Source: CAXBES01 sp963974915
GTDB lineage: Bacteria; Bacteroidota; Bacteroidia; Flavobacteriales; Flavobacteriaceae
Direction of reading: 5' to 3'
DNA: 64,000 bases
Assembly: GCA_963974915.1 (NCBI GenBank)
Contig: CAXBES010000002.1
Location: 186,001-250,000 of the forward strand
Numbering within the stretch: the stretch's first letter is position 1; each line of letters opens with the position of its first letter. The notes beneath the pieces are model-generated. The model saw nothing but the letters and a program-made list of their open reading frames with translations, did no database searches and had not been told where the DNA came from. Shown here one piece after another: positions 8,214 to 17,089 of the stretch. The position numbers and the translations under genes were made by a program.

Positions 8214-8949
8214 GCGTCCCCGTGTAGAGTTCTTCTACTTCAACGATTGGGGGTCTGTTAACCGAAATAACATCTCCTAAACCTCTAATTTGCCCACGAA
8301 GTCTCTCTATAGGGTTTACTATCAGTTTATTAGTACTCCTATGAATAAACCCTACGTCTAATACCTCCAGGTTAGCTGCCTCAACACGCACATCACTATC
8401 ATATAATCCGAAGAAAGCCGATCTTACTTTTCCGTCGAGATAGAATTTTGACAAGCCATTGGCATCGACATTCAGAGAATTCACATCTAAGGTTAGTCGG
8501 AAATCACCATCCTTGTGAAAACCATCTTCGTTAAATCGATCTTCAGATACCAAAGCAAGCTCATCAAAGGTTAAAATACCGCGACTTTCAACAGTAAGTC
8601 CGGAGCTATTTCTTATTTGTCTAATATCGGGAGTAGTTACAAAAACCTTCGTTATGTCGTAATCCCGAGAAAAATTACAGCTATTATAATCACTTAATTT
8701 AAGGATGCTGTCTTCAACTCTAACATTAATTTCGTTCAATAAGTTTTTTCCGGTCTGAATTACAACCTTTTGTTCATCTCCTTTTTGAACAATTAATTGA
8801 ATTCGTTTAAACACGATAATATGCTTAAATTCGTCTACTTCAACTTCCTCTTCTACTATTGTTCCTGCGTTTTGCAAACAATCGAATGCACTATCCGGTC
8901 CGCAACCCAAGCAGAAAAACATTAAAATCACATACCACACATTCCTCAT
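8200..8949 (-). CDS. GIN-domain (DUF2807) lipoprotein, copy 1
   Basis: The ATG at 8949 gives MRNVWYVILMFFCLGCGPDS, a lipoprotein signal with lipobox L-G-C; upstream codons in the frame lie inside the preceding gene and are rejected. The mature part is a repetitive beta-rich domain of the DUF2807 or head-GIN type, with recurring short beta strands and asparagine/serine turns (IRNSSGLTVESRG, LNVDANGLSKFYLDG). It is probably anchored in the outer membrane. It follows a PagL-like gene by 7 bp, and the same pair recurs upstream at 10094-11944. Function is unknown; the adhesin-head name of the domain is only a prediction. Confidence 0.85.
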   Translation of the reverse strand: MRNVWYVILMFFCLGCGPDSAFDCLQNAGTIVEEEVEVDEFKHIIVFKRIQLIVQKGDEQKVVIQTGKNLLNEINVRVEDSILKLSDYNSCNFSRDYDITKVFVTTPDIRQIRNSSGLTVESRGILTFDELALVSEDRFNEDGFHKDGDFRLTLDVNSLNVDANGLSKFYLDGKVRSAFFGLYDSDVRVEAANLEVLDVGFIHRSTNKLIVNPIERLRGQIRGLGDVISVNRPPIVEVEELYTGTLIFQ

Positions 8950-8956
8950 AATCCTT

Positions 8957-10066
8957 TTATAATCTAATCCCCAAACCAAATTCAACCCCTTCTGCTTTCG
9001 CATAATGAGCTTTCACCGTAACGGCTACAAAAATTTTGTCTTTGTAAAGATATCTTTTTAATCCCAATCTGTTATAGACTCTATTTTCAAATTCATAAGG
9101 CCAATAAACATAATATCCCAGTTGCGAAACAAAAGCGATCTTATGAAATCTAAGTTCATGTCCAACAAATACTCCTATTCTTCTATAGTCTTCATCGCCG
9201 GTGAGCCCGTCCTCCGGGAAGGCAATACTTCTGTATTCTATTAGTTTATCTAAAAAAGCGGAGAAAAACACATCCACCCCGGCTTGAAATGTACTTTTGT
9301 AATTAATGCGTTTGTCTGCAAATGCAGAGATGGTCATAAACGGAAACTGCCCCAGACCATTAACATCTGCCTCATTCATTCCTCCACGCAATACGAGGTT
9401 GTACTTTATTCTCTCAGCATAATTTGAACTACGCCACGAACCAACAGGAATGTAATTTGGAAAGCTTATCTGGTTAAATGTATAACTCATCCCGGCGTTA
9501 AAATAGAGGGTGTTGGTACTATTATTTGGCGCCTTAAAATTCGCATTCGAATAATGAATAACTCCCAATCCTATATTCACTCCCAGTCCTTTAAACAGGT
9601 TTTCTTTTACATAACTCGCTCTTAAAAGAGTTGAACTTAAAAACTTACTTCCATATGCATTATTCTGAAAATTAGTTTCAGGGTCATACGGATTCGAAGC
9701 ATATGCTATGCCCTGTCCTATTCCTACCGATATATTCCGATTTAAAAAATAGAAATTAAAATGTCCATATAACGAATAATTCTCTCCTAGGTATGGGTTT
9801 TTCATATCCTGATAGATGAAAGTAACACCCCAATCTGGATAGTTGTATCTACCTTCAACTTCTTCAAAACCATAAGTCTTACGATTATAGGCCAATATTA
9901 ATCCCGAAGGGTGATCTGTGATAAGATGTGATATATCGGGATTGTGCTCCAGAATACTCCCTGTAAAGTAATTTGCCTCAATTGAATGAAACTTCAATTC
10001 GTTCTCTTGAGAGAATGTTCGCGAACAAAATAAAAACAGAATTACAACCGGAAAAAAATACTTCAT
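8957..10066 (-). CDS. PagL-like acyloxyacyl hydrolase, copy 1
   Basis: 369 residues with a signal peptide (cleavage near RTFS-Q) and an aromatic-rich beta-barrel sequence ending in the outer-membrane-like terminus GLGIRL. The segment GVIHYSNANFKAPNNSTN resembles the H-x-S-N active-site region of PagL-type lipid A 3-O-deacylases. If active it would remove an acyl chain from lipid A at the outer membrane. It is about twice the length of PagL, as is usual for the flavobacterial relatives. A clear paralogue lies at 10850-11944, and each is followed by a GIN-domain lipoprotein gene. The fold is well supported, the substrate is inferred. Confidence 0.82.
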   Translation of the reverse strand: MKYFFPVVILFLFCSRTFSQENELKFHSIEANYFTGSILEHNPDISHLITDHPSGLILAYNRKTYGFEEVEGRYNYPDWGVTFIYQDMKNPYLGENYSLYGHFNFYFLNRNISVGIGQGIAYASNPYDPETNFQNNAYGSKFLSSTLLRASYVKENLFKGLGVNIGLGVIHYSNANFKAPNNSTNTLYFNAGMSYTFNQISFPNYIPVGSWRSSNYAERIKYNLVLRGGMNEADVNGLGQFPFMTISAFADKRINYKSTFQAGVDVFFSAFLDKLIEYRSIAFPEDGLTGDEDYRRIGVFVGHELRFHKIAFVSQLGYYVYWPYEFENRVYNRLGLKRYLYKDKIFVAVTVKAHYAKAEGVEFGLGIRL

Positions 10067-10093
10067 GTTAATTTTAAGAAGCGTAAATATACA

Positions 10094-10846
10094 TTAATCC
10101 TGAAACAATAATCGCCCTGTAAAGTATTCTTCAACCTCGATGATATTTGGTCGGTTTAGAGAAATAATATCGCCTGTTCCGCGTATTTCACCAAAGATCT
10201 TTTGTTGGGGATTGACTATCATTTTATTAGCACTTCGCTGGAAAACTTCGAGTTCTTCAATAACAAGATCTTCCCCTTCAAAACGAGGGTTCTCATCTGT
10301 AAATTTAATAGCTGCTTCATTCACCATTCCGGAAATATAAAATACACTTTGTCCGTTGGCAGACACGTCGAGTTTTTCAGAAGCGATCTGCAAATAGAAA
10401 TCACCACCTTTACGCACATTTTCAATACCTCCTTCGGTATTACTTGCCAACGAAATTTCGGGGAAGCTGAGGATGCCATCACTATGAACATCGAAAGTAG
10501 AACTATTTCTAATTGCTGTAAGTACAGGGGTCGATACCACGGCTTGTGTAATTCCATAGTCACGAAATAAATTGCAGTAATTTGTATCTTTAATAACCAA
10601 TGTCTCCCCTTCTACTAATACAACAACGTCATTTATAAGGTTTTCACCTGTCTCGACCATTACATTTTGGCTGATGTCTTGCTTAATGATCAAGGACACC
10701 TCGCCTTCGATCCTAATTTTAGAAAAATCCGCAACATCATAAGTCATAGCAATTATGGAACCTTCCGCTTGAAAGCAGTCGTTTCCGTTCTCAGAATTAC
10801 ATCCAAAAAAGGCAATGAAAATAACTAAAGCGTAAAATCTCTTCAT
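10094..10846 (-). CDS. GIN-domain (DUF2807) lipoprotein, copy 2
   Basis: 250 residues with a lipoprotein signal (MKRFYALVIFIAFFGCNSE, Cys at residue 16). It is a paralogue of the 8200-8949 product: shared blocks include the Asp-Cys-Phe/Leu-Gln start of the mature chain, IRNSS, SANKMIVNP versus STNKLIVNP, and the ending G-D-I/V-I-S-L/V-N-R-P. The fold is DUF2807-like beta structure. It starts 3 bp after the PagL-like gene at 10850, so the pair is co-transcribed and probably co-translated. Role unknown; outer-membrane surface location is inferred. Confidence 0.86.
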   Translation of the reverse strand: MKRFYALVIFIAFFGCNSENGNDCFQAEGSIIAMTYDVADFSKIRIEGEVSLIIKQDISQNVMVETGENLINDVVVLVEGETLVIKDTNYCNLFRDYGITQAVVSTPVLTAIRNSSTFDVHSDGILSFPEISLASNTEGGIENVRKGGDFYLQIASEKLDVSANGQSVFYISGMVNEAAIKFTDENPRFEGEDLVIEELEVFQRSANKMIVNPQQKIFGEIRGTGDIISLNRPNIIEVEEYFTGRLLFQD

Positions 10847-10849
10847 AAT

Positions 10850-11944
10850 TTATATCCTTATACCAACTCCAAATTCGATGGCTTCAGCCTTCGCTCCATG
10901 TGATTTTAATGTCACTGCTCCAAACAAGTTCTTACCTAAATTGTAATTTAATCCTGCTCTTATATAAGTTCGTCCTTCAAAGTCGTATGGGTAATATACA
11001 TAATATCCAAATTGTGTTACAAAAGACAATTTATTAAAATGTAACTCGTGGCCTGCAAAAACACCAACTCTTTTATAATCTTCGTTACCAGTTACTCCCG
11101 AGCCCGGAAATGCTACAGCCACATACTCCGCTTCTTTCTCTAAAAATTTCGAAAAGAAACCGTCTGCACCTAATTGAATAGAGCTTTTAAAATTTAACCG
11201 CTTGTCTGCATAAGCCGATAGAACTGCAAATGGCTGCTGTCCCAAACCTATATAATCACTTTCATTAACTCCACCTCTCAAGACAAAATTAAATTTAATG
11301 GGCTCCCTGTAACGCTTATAGGGCTGTAGAATATACTCTGAATCATGCTCCCTATCCAGATCATAGTTTACACCAAAATTCACTGTAAATGCGTTCGTAC
11401 TTGAGTTAGGAGCTCTTACATTTGCGTTAGAGTAATGTACCAAAGAGATTCCTGCCTGTATTCCGAAGCCATGAAAAATGTTCTTTTTGTTATAATTAAG
11501 CATGACATATGTTGAACTTAAAAGTTTACTTCCGTACGCGTTGTTCTTTGGATTCTTGTCCAGATCGAAAGGATTCGTATTGTACGCGATTCCTTGTCCC
11601 AAACGTAAAAACAAATTTCTTTTAAGAAAATAGAAATTATAGTGACCGTAGATTCCGAAGTTATCGCCCAGTACACTACTTTTCGAATTTTGATACACAA
11701 ATGAAATTCCGAAATCGGGATAATTATAAGTTTGTTCCCAGCGTTTGTTTCCGAAGGTCTTCTTATTAAAACCTATTATTATCCCTTCGGGATGGTTTTT
11801 CACTAAATGCGAAATATCTTTATTATGCCTTAAAATAGTTCCGTAGAAATAATTGGCATCTACAAAAAAGGTATTATCCTTTGAATCTTGCGATAACAAA
11901 GTTGTAGAGAAAAAAACTATTAAGAGGAAAAGCCTTTTATACAT
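10850..11944 (-). CDS. PagL-like acyloxyacyl hydrolase, copy 2
   Basis: 364 residues with a signal peptide (cleavage near LLSQ) and a predicted outer-membrane beta barrel ending EFGVGIRI. It is colinear with copy 1: HNKDISHLVKNHPEGII versus HNPDISHLITDHPSGLI, YGSKLLSSTYVMLNY versus YGSKFLSSTLLRASY, and the putative active-site segment HYSNANVRAPNSSTN. Lipid A or another acylated surface lipid is the likely substrate class, inferred from PagL. It is the first gene of a four-gene run made of two copies of the hydrolase plus GIN-lipoprotein unit. Confidence 0.82.
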   Translation of the reverse strand: MYKRLFLLIVFFSTTLLSQDSKDNTFFVDANYFYGTILRHNKDISHLVKNHPEGIIIGFNKKTFGNKRWEQTYNYPDFGISFVYQNSKSSVLGDNFGIYGHYNFYFLKRNLFLRLGQGIAYNTNPFDLDKNPKNNAYGSKLLSSTYVMLNYNKKNIFHGFGIQAGISLVHYSNANVRAPNSSTNAFTVNFGVNYDLDREHDSEYILQPYKRYREPIKFNFVLRGGVNESDYIGLGQQPFAVLSAYADKRLNFKSSIQLGADGFFSKFLEKEAEYVAVAFPGSGVTGNEDYKRVGVFAGHELHFNKLSFVTQFGYYVYYPYDFEGRTYIRAGLNYNLGKNLFGAVTLKSHGAKAEAIEFGVGIRI

Positions 11945-11973
11945 GACCGCAAATAAAAGAATTATCAGACTTA

Positions 11974-12927
11974 TTAGAAAGGTAAGTTTGACAAATCGAC
12001 GTTTCCACCCGATATTATTATTCCTACTTCTTTCTTCTGAAACTTCTTCTTACTTTTTAATAATGCTGCCAGAGCCACAGCACTTGACGGTTCTACGACG
12101 ATCTTTAATCGCTCCCAAATAAGTTGAAGAGCTGCTATAATTTCGTTTTCCTCAACACAAATAATTTCTGAAACAAACTTCTTTATGATTGGAAAATTCT
12201 TGTCTCCAAGATTGGTTCGCAGGCCATCTGCGACCGTATTTACAGAAATATTAGTTTCTATCTTTCCGCTTTGTAGAGATCTGTAGGCGTCGTTTGCATT
12301 TAGCGGTTCACCCCCAACCGATTTACAATTTGCACTAAAATACTCACATACCATGGAGGTTCCGGCAATTAACCCACCTCCACCAACCGGGGTAAAAATA
12401 TAATCGAGATCGGGAAGATCTTCTAAAAATTCGAATGCGGCAGTCGACTGACCAAGGATCACATTAATATCATTAGATGGGTGTATAAAAACAGCTCCTG
12501 TACTTTGCTCAATTTTATTTGCCTCAGCCTCTCTGGACTCTAAGGTTGGAAGAGATTGGGTAATAATACCACCATAGCTCTTTACGGCTCTTTTTTTAAC
12601 TTCAGGTGCATTTGAAGGCATTACTATATAAGCTTTAATACCTAAATTTTTAGCAGCCAACGCTAGTGCCTGAGCAAAATTACCTGAAGAATGCGTAACT
12701 ACACCGGCAGATTTTTGAGCCTCGGTTAATTGTAATATCGAATTGACCGCTCCACGCATTTTAAATGCACCCATTTTCTGAAAATTCTCACATTTAAAAT
12801 AAACCGTTGCGCCACAAATTTCATTAATTAAACGAGAAGTAAGAACAGGGGTTCTGTGTACATGAGAAGAAACACGATTATATGCCGATAAAACCTCATC
12901 TTTTGAAGGAATTTTATTTGTTTCCAA
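11974..12927 (-). CDS. Threonine/serine dehydratase, PLP-dependent
   Basis: A fold-type II PLP enzyme of 317 residues. The Schiff-base lysine is K56 in MGAFKMRGA, and GGGGLIAG near residue 182 binds the cofactor phosphate. There is no C-terminal ACT domain, so this is the short form (catabolic threonine dehydratase or serine racemase-like) and not the Ile-inhibited IlvA. It should deaminate Thr/Ser to 2-oxobutyrate or pyruvate, or racemise Ser. It lies 18 bp after the Rrf2 regulator gene and is probably co-transcribed with it. Substrate choice cannot be read from the sequence. Confidence 0.9.
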   Translation of the reverse strand: METNKIPSKDEVLSAYNRVSSHVHRTPVLTSRLINEICGATVYFKCENFQKMGAFKMRGAVNSILQLTEAQKSAGVVTHSSGNFAQALALAAKNLGIKAYIVMPSNAPEVKKRAVKSYGGIITQSLPTLESREAEANKIEQSTGAVFIHPSNDINVILGQSTAAFEFLEDLPDLDYIFTPVGGGGLIAGTSMVCEYFSANCKSVGGEPLNANDAYRSLQSGKIETNISVNTVADGLRTNLGDKNFPIIKKFVSEIICVEENEIIAALQLIWERLKIVVEPSSAVALAALLKSKKKFQKKEVGIIISGGNVDLSNLPF

Positions 12928-12945
12928 GACTTTTTAATTTTAAAG

Positions 12946-13359
12946 CTATAGGTCTATAAAATCTGCTAAGGAAGTGTTCTCCAGAATCTTTAAATTTTTA
13001 TCGCGCACTTTGATCATCAGGTTATGAACACTGCATAGATCTTCGTCCGGACAATCATTGCACTTTTCATAAAAATTTAAACTAACACATGGCACTAAGG
13101 CTATAGGCCCTTCCAAAACCCTGTATAAAGCAGCAATGGTTATATCATTCGCATCCTTCATTAGATAGTAGCCTCCGCCCTTTCCTTTTTTAGAACCTAA
13201 AAACCCTGCCTTTCGTAAGGTAAGTAATATACTCTCTAGAAACTTTAGTGAAATATTCTCCGAATTAGAAATCACAGAAATCTGTACAGGAGTACTATCC
13301 TCCTGACGAGCAAGGTAGGCTAATGCCTTTAAACCGTATTTTGTTTTCCTTGAAAGCAT
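12946..13359 (-). CDS. Rrf2 family transcriptional regulator
   Basis: 137 residues with an N-terminal winged helix (MLSRKTKYGLKALAYLARQ) typical of Rrf2. Cysteines C91, C100, C103 and C109 form a cluster like those binding Fe-S in IscR/NsrR/CymR-type members, so a redox or sulfur-linked signal is possible. It lies between metF (upstream, minus) and the dehydratase (downstream, minus). In many bacteria Rrf2 proteins control cysteine or methionine metabolism, so this position is suggestive, but no operator was identified. Confidence 0.92.
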   Translation of the reverse strand: MLSRKTKYGLKALAYLARQEDSTPVQISVISNSENISLKFLESILLTLRKAGFLGSKKGKGGGYYLMKDANDITIAALYRVLEGPIALVPCVSLNFYEKCNDCPDEDLCSVHNLMIKVRDKNLKILENTSLADFIDL

Positions 13360-13414
13360 AATTTTATTTAGTCAATAAAGTTACTAAATTAATGATATTT
13401 TCAGCCATACCTTG

Positions 13415-14371
13415 TTAAAATAACGAAGATGCTACTGCTTTAACCGAATTACTCTTTCCCATAGAATAATAATGTAAAAAGGGAACACCCCAGGATATCA
13501 GCTCTTTACTCTGCGCAATGCACCATTCTATTCCTACCGCTCTTACCTCCTCATTGTTTTTACACTTAAGTACTTCTTTTATAAACGATTCGGGTAATTC
13601 TGCATTAAAACGATGTGGAATTAAGTTGAGTTGTTTTTTGGTGGTTAATGGCTTTAAACCCGGAATAATTGGCACCGTAATACCTTCGTTTCTACATTTT
13701 TCAACAAAATCAAAATACTTTTTATTGTCGAAAAACATCTGTGTCACCACATACGACGCACCATTTTTTATCTTTTTCCTTAAAAAATGAATATCGCTAT
13801 CCATATTTGGAGCTTCAATGTGTTTTTCAGGATAACCTGCTACACCCACACAAAAGTTAGTTTTCGCATGATTTTGAAGTTCTGTATCTAAATATTTGCC
13901 TTCATTTAATCCTTTAATCTGGGTAACGAGTGAAGAAGCATAGTGATGTCCATCTTTTTCGGGCGTGAAATAAGTCTCACTCTTCACAGCATCCCCTCTT
14001 AAAGCCATCACATTATCGATACCTAAAAAATCGAGATCGATCAAAAAGTTCTCGGTATCCTCTTTTGTAAATCCGCCGCAAAGGATATGCGGAATCGCAT
14101 CAACATCGTACTTGTTTTGAATCGCAGCACAAATACCAACCGTTCCCGGTCGCTTTCGAACCACTTTTTTTTGCAGTAAACCATCTTTCCGCTCGTGATA
14201 TACATATTCTTCCCTATGGTATGTTACATCAATAAAAGGTGGTTTAAATTCCATTAGAGGATCGATCGCATTAAATATCGATTGTATATTCTCCCCTTTT
14301 AACGGGGGAAGTATTTCAAAAGAGAATTGTGTTCTTCCCTTGCCGTTTTCTATGTGTTCCAGTACTTTCAT
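13415..14371 (-). CDS. metF: Methylenetetrahydrofolate reductase
   Basis: Reduces 5,10-methylene-THF to 5-methyl-THF, the methyl donor for methionine synthase. The 318-residue barrel shows the N-terminal FSFEILPP segment with the catalytic Glu, the flavin region (HILCGGFTKEDTENFLIDL and IDNVMALRGDA), and FCVGVAGYPEKH. It starts directly after the stop of the cobalamin-dependent methionine synthase gene and is the last gene of the SAM-I riboswitch operon. Confidence 0.97.
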   Translation of the reverse strand: MKVLEHIENGKGRTQFSFEILPPLKGENIQSIFNAIDPLMEFKPPFIDVTYHREEYVYHERKDGLLQKKVVRKRPGTVGICAAIQNKYDVDAIPHILCGGFTKEDTENFLIDLDFLGIDNVMALRGDAVKSETYFTPEKDGHHYASSLVTQIKGLNEGKYLDTELQNHAKTNFCVGVAGYPEKHIEAPNMDSDIHFLRKKIKNGASYVVTQMFFDNKKYFDFVEKCRNEGITVPIIPGLKPLTTKKQLNLIPHRFNAELPESFIKEVLKCKNNEEVRAVGIEWCIAQSKELISWGVPFLHYYSMGKSNSVKAVASSLF

Positions 14372-17071
14372 TTACTCTGCCGTATTTGGTTTTAACCATT
14401 TTTTAGCCAGTTCGAAATCAATATTTTTGCGCTTTGCAAAATCCCGGATCTGGTCTTCCTTTATTTTACCCACTCCAAAATATCTAGCTTGAGGATTTGC
14501 AAAATAATAGCCTGATACCGAAGCCGCAGGCCACATTGCCAGACTTTCTGTTAACTCTACTCCAATGCGTTCTTGTACACCCAACAAATCCCAAATGGTC
14601 TTCTTCTCTAAATGATCCGGACAAGCAGGATATCCCGGAGCTGGCCTGATTCCTTTATAGTTTTCCATTATTAATTCTTCATTAGTGAGGCATTCCTTTT
14701 TTGCATATCCCCAGGCATTGGTTCTTACATATTTGTGTAAATACTCTGCAAAAGCTTCCGCCAGGCGATCGGCAAGAGCCTTTACCATTATCGCATTGTA
14801 GTCATCCAGTTCGGCTTCGTATTTTTCGGCTAATTCTTTTGTTCCAAAACCCGCGGACACACAAAAACAACCTATATGATCTAGTTTACCACTATCCTTC
14901 GGAGCAATAAAATCTGATAGAGCGATATTTGGCTTTCCAACAGCCTTTCTACTTTGTTGCCTAAGTGTTCTAAAATATCTTTTTTCTGAATTTTCTTCGG
15001 AAGAGATGGTAACTTCAATATCATCTTCATCAACCGTATTTGCTTCAAAAAGACCAAAAACCGCTTTCGCTTTTAAAAGTCTTTCAGAAATAATCTTCTG
15101 AAGCATTTTTTCGGCATCTTCATATAATTCGGAAGCTTGTGCGCCTACAACTTTATCATTCAAGATCTCAGGAAACTTGCCGTGTAAATCCCAACTTCTA
15201 AAGAATGGCGTCCAGTCTATAAATTCTTTGAGTAGTGAAATATCAAAATCTTCCAACATCTTAATTCCAAGCTCATTGGGCCGAACTAATTCTGTCGCAT
15301 TCCAATCAATTTTATATTTGTTAGCTCGTGCGGCTTCAATTGTGAGATACTCCTTTACTTTTTGTCTTTTTAAAAAATTATCCCGAAATCTGGAGTATTC
15401 CAGTTTTAATTCCGACTTAAATTTGACAGTGGTGGCATCCCGCAACAAATCGCCCACGATCGTTACGGCTCTGGACGCATCATTAACATGTACAACTGCA
15501 CTATCGTATTCGGGATCAATTTTAACGGCTGTATGCGCTTTACTCGTAGTAGCTCCACCAATAAGTAATGGCACTTTAAATTCTTGGCGTTGCATTTCTT
15601 CTGCCAGAAAAACCATCTCATCGAGGGATGGCGTTATCAAACCACTGAGACCTATTACATCTACTTGATGTTTTTTCGCTTCAGAAATAATTTTTTCGGG
15701 GGCAACCATCACTCCAAGGTCAATAATTTCATAGTTATTACAAGCAAGTACAACACTAACAATGTTTTTACCAATATCATGTACGTCACCTTTTACAGTA
15801 GCCATAAGTATCTTACCGTTAGAACTGGCAGCACCATTTTTTTCAGCTTCAATAAAAGGCAGCAAATAAGCAACGGCTTTTTTCATGACTCTAGCCGATT
15901 TAACCACTTGTGGAAGAAACATTTTTCCACTTCCGAAGAGATCGCCCACAAAATTCATTCCTATCATTAAATGGCCTTCGATCACTTCAATGGGTTTAGT
16001 AACCGAGATCCGTGCTTCTTCTATGTCTTCAATAATAAATTCGTCAACACCTTTCACCAGTGCATGCGTAATTCTTTCCTGTAAAGGATTCTCTCTCCAG
16101 GATAGGTCCACTGTTCTCTCTTTCGAAGTTTGTTTGACGGTTTCAGCAAAATCCAACAATCGCTCTGTGGCATCTTCACGCCTGTCTAGCATAACATCTT
16201 CCACCCGCTCCAGTAGATCTTTTGGAATATTATCGTACACTTCTAACATCGACGGATTTACGATCCCTATATTCATTCCTGCCTTGATGGCGTGATACAA
16301 GAATACCGAATGCATAGCCTCTCGTACCGTGTCATTTCCTCTGAAACTAAATGAAACGTTACTTACACCTCCACTTACACTACAATGAGGTAAATTAGCT
16401 TTTACCCACTTTGTCGCTTCTATAAAATCGATGGCGTTTCTTCTATGTTCATCCATTCCTGTTGCGACGGGAAAGATGTTCAAGTCGAATATTATATCTT
16501 CTGGTTTAAATCTGACTTTTTGCACCAATATATCATAACTGCGCTTAGCAATTTCAATCCGCCGTTCGTAATTATCTGCCTGCCCCGTTTCATCAAAAGC
16601 CATGATGATAACAGCGGCACCGTAGCGTTTAATTCGAATAGCTTGTTCAATAAATTCCCGTTCACCTTCTTTTAAACTGATAGAATTTACAACACATTTA
16701 CCCTGTACAACCTGTAGTCCTGCCTCGATGATCTCCCATTTTGAGCTATCTATCATAATGGGAACACGAGCTATGTCGGGTTCGGCGACGAGAAGATTTA
16801 AAAATTTCACCATCGCCTCCTTCCCATCTATCAAACCATCGTCCATATTCACATCAATGATCTGAGCTCCGCCCTCAACCTGATGTCTTGCAATTGAAAG
16901 AGCTTCCTCAAATTTTCGAACCTTTATTAAACGTAAAAACTTTCGAGAGCCCCCAACGTTGGTTCGTTCACCTACGTTTATAAAATTGCTTTCGGGAGTA
17001 ATAACTAAAGGTTCAAGCCCCGAAAGTTTCAGGTATCGACGATCTTTATTAGAAGTTTTTAATTCTTGCAT
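14372..17071 (-). CDS. metH: Cobalamin-dependent methionine synthase, C-terminal subunit
   Basis: 899 residues carrying the folate, cobalamin and reactivation modules of MetH but not the homocysteine module. A pterin-binding barrel comes first (NVGERTNVGGSRKF, 32-46). The helical cap follows, then the B12-binding domain with the lower-axial histidine H431 in DVHDIGKN. The C-terminal SAM-dependent activation domain ends the chain (RPAPGYPACPDH near residue 840). The missing N-terminal homocysteine-binding barrel is the separate gene at 17090-18091, 18 bp upstream. Splitting MetH this way is common in Bacteroidota, and the two products should assemble. Expression requires vitamin B12 and is under the SAM-I riboswitch. 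Confidence 0.96.
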   Translation of the reverse strand: MQELKTSNKDRRYLKLSGLEPLVITPESNFINVGERTNVGGSRKFLRLIKVRKFEEALSIARHQVEGGAQIIDVNMDDGLIDGKEAMVKFLNLLVAEPDIARVPIMIDSSKWEIIEAGLQVVQGKCVVNSISLKEGEREFIEQAIRIKRYGAAVIIMAFDETGQADNYERRIEIAKRSYDILVQKVRFKPEDIIFDLNIFPVATGMDEHRRNAIDFIEATKWVKANLPHCSVSGGVSNVSFSFRGNDTVREAMHSVFLYHAIKAGMNIGIVNPSMLEVYDNIPKDLLERVEDVMLDRREDATERLLDFAETVKQTSKERTVDLSWRENPLQERITHALVKGVDEFIIEDIEEARISVTKPIEVIEGHLMIGMNFVGDLFGSGKMFLPQVVKSARVMKKAVAYLLPFIEAEKNGAASSNGKILMATVKGDVHDIGKNIVSVVLACNNYEIIDLGVMVAPEKIISEAKKHQVDVIGLSGLITPSLDEMVFLAEEMQRQEFKVPLLIGGATTSKAHTAVKIDPEYDSAVVHVNDASRAVTIVGDLLRDATTVKFKSELKLEYSRFRDNFLKRQKVKEYLTIEAARANKYKIDWNATELVRPNELGIKMLEDFDISLLKEFIDWTPFFRSWDLHGKFPEILNDKVVGAQASELYEDAEKMLQKIISERLLKAKAVFGLFEANTVDEDDIEVTISSEENSEKRYFRTLRQQSRKAVGKPNIALSDFIAPKDSGKLDHIGCFCVSAGFGTKELAEKYEAELDDYNAIMVKALADRLAEAFAEYLHKYVRTNAWGYAKKECLTNEELIMENYKGIRPAPGYPACPDHLEKKTIWDLLGVQERIGVELTESLAMWPAASVSGYYFANPQARYFGVGKIKEDQIRDFAKRKNIDFELAKKWLKPNTAE

Positions 17072-17089
17072 TTTTTCTAGACTACTCGA

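Noticed and set aside
10202..10570. Plus-strand ORF of 122 residues opposite the GIN lipoprotein
   Set aside because: It lies wholly antisense to a well-supported lipoprotein gene, with no promoter, signal or family match.
15177..16295. Overlapping plus-strand ORFs opposite metH
   Set aside because: They are serine- and threonine-rich shadows of a conserved metH frame, with no domain seen.
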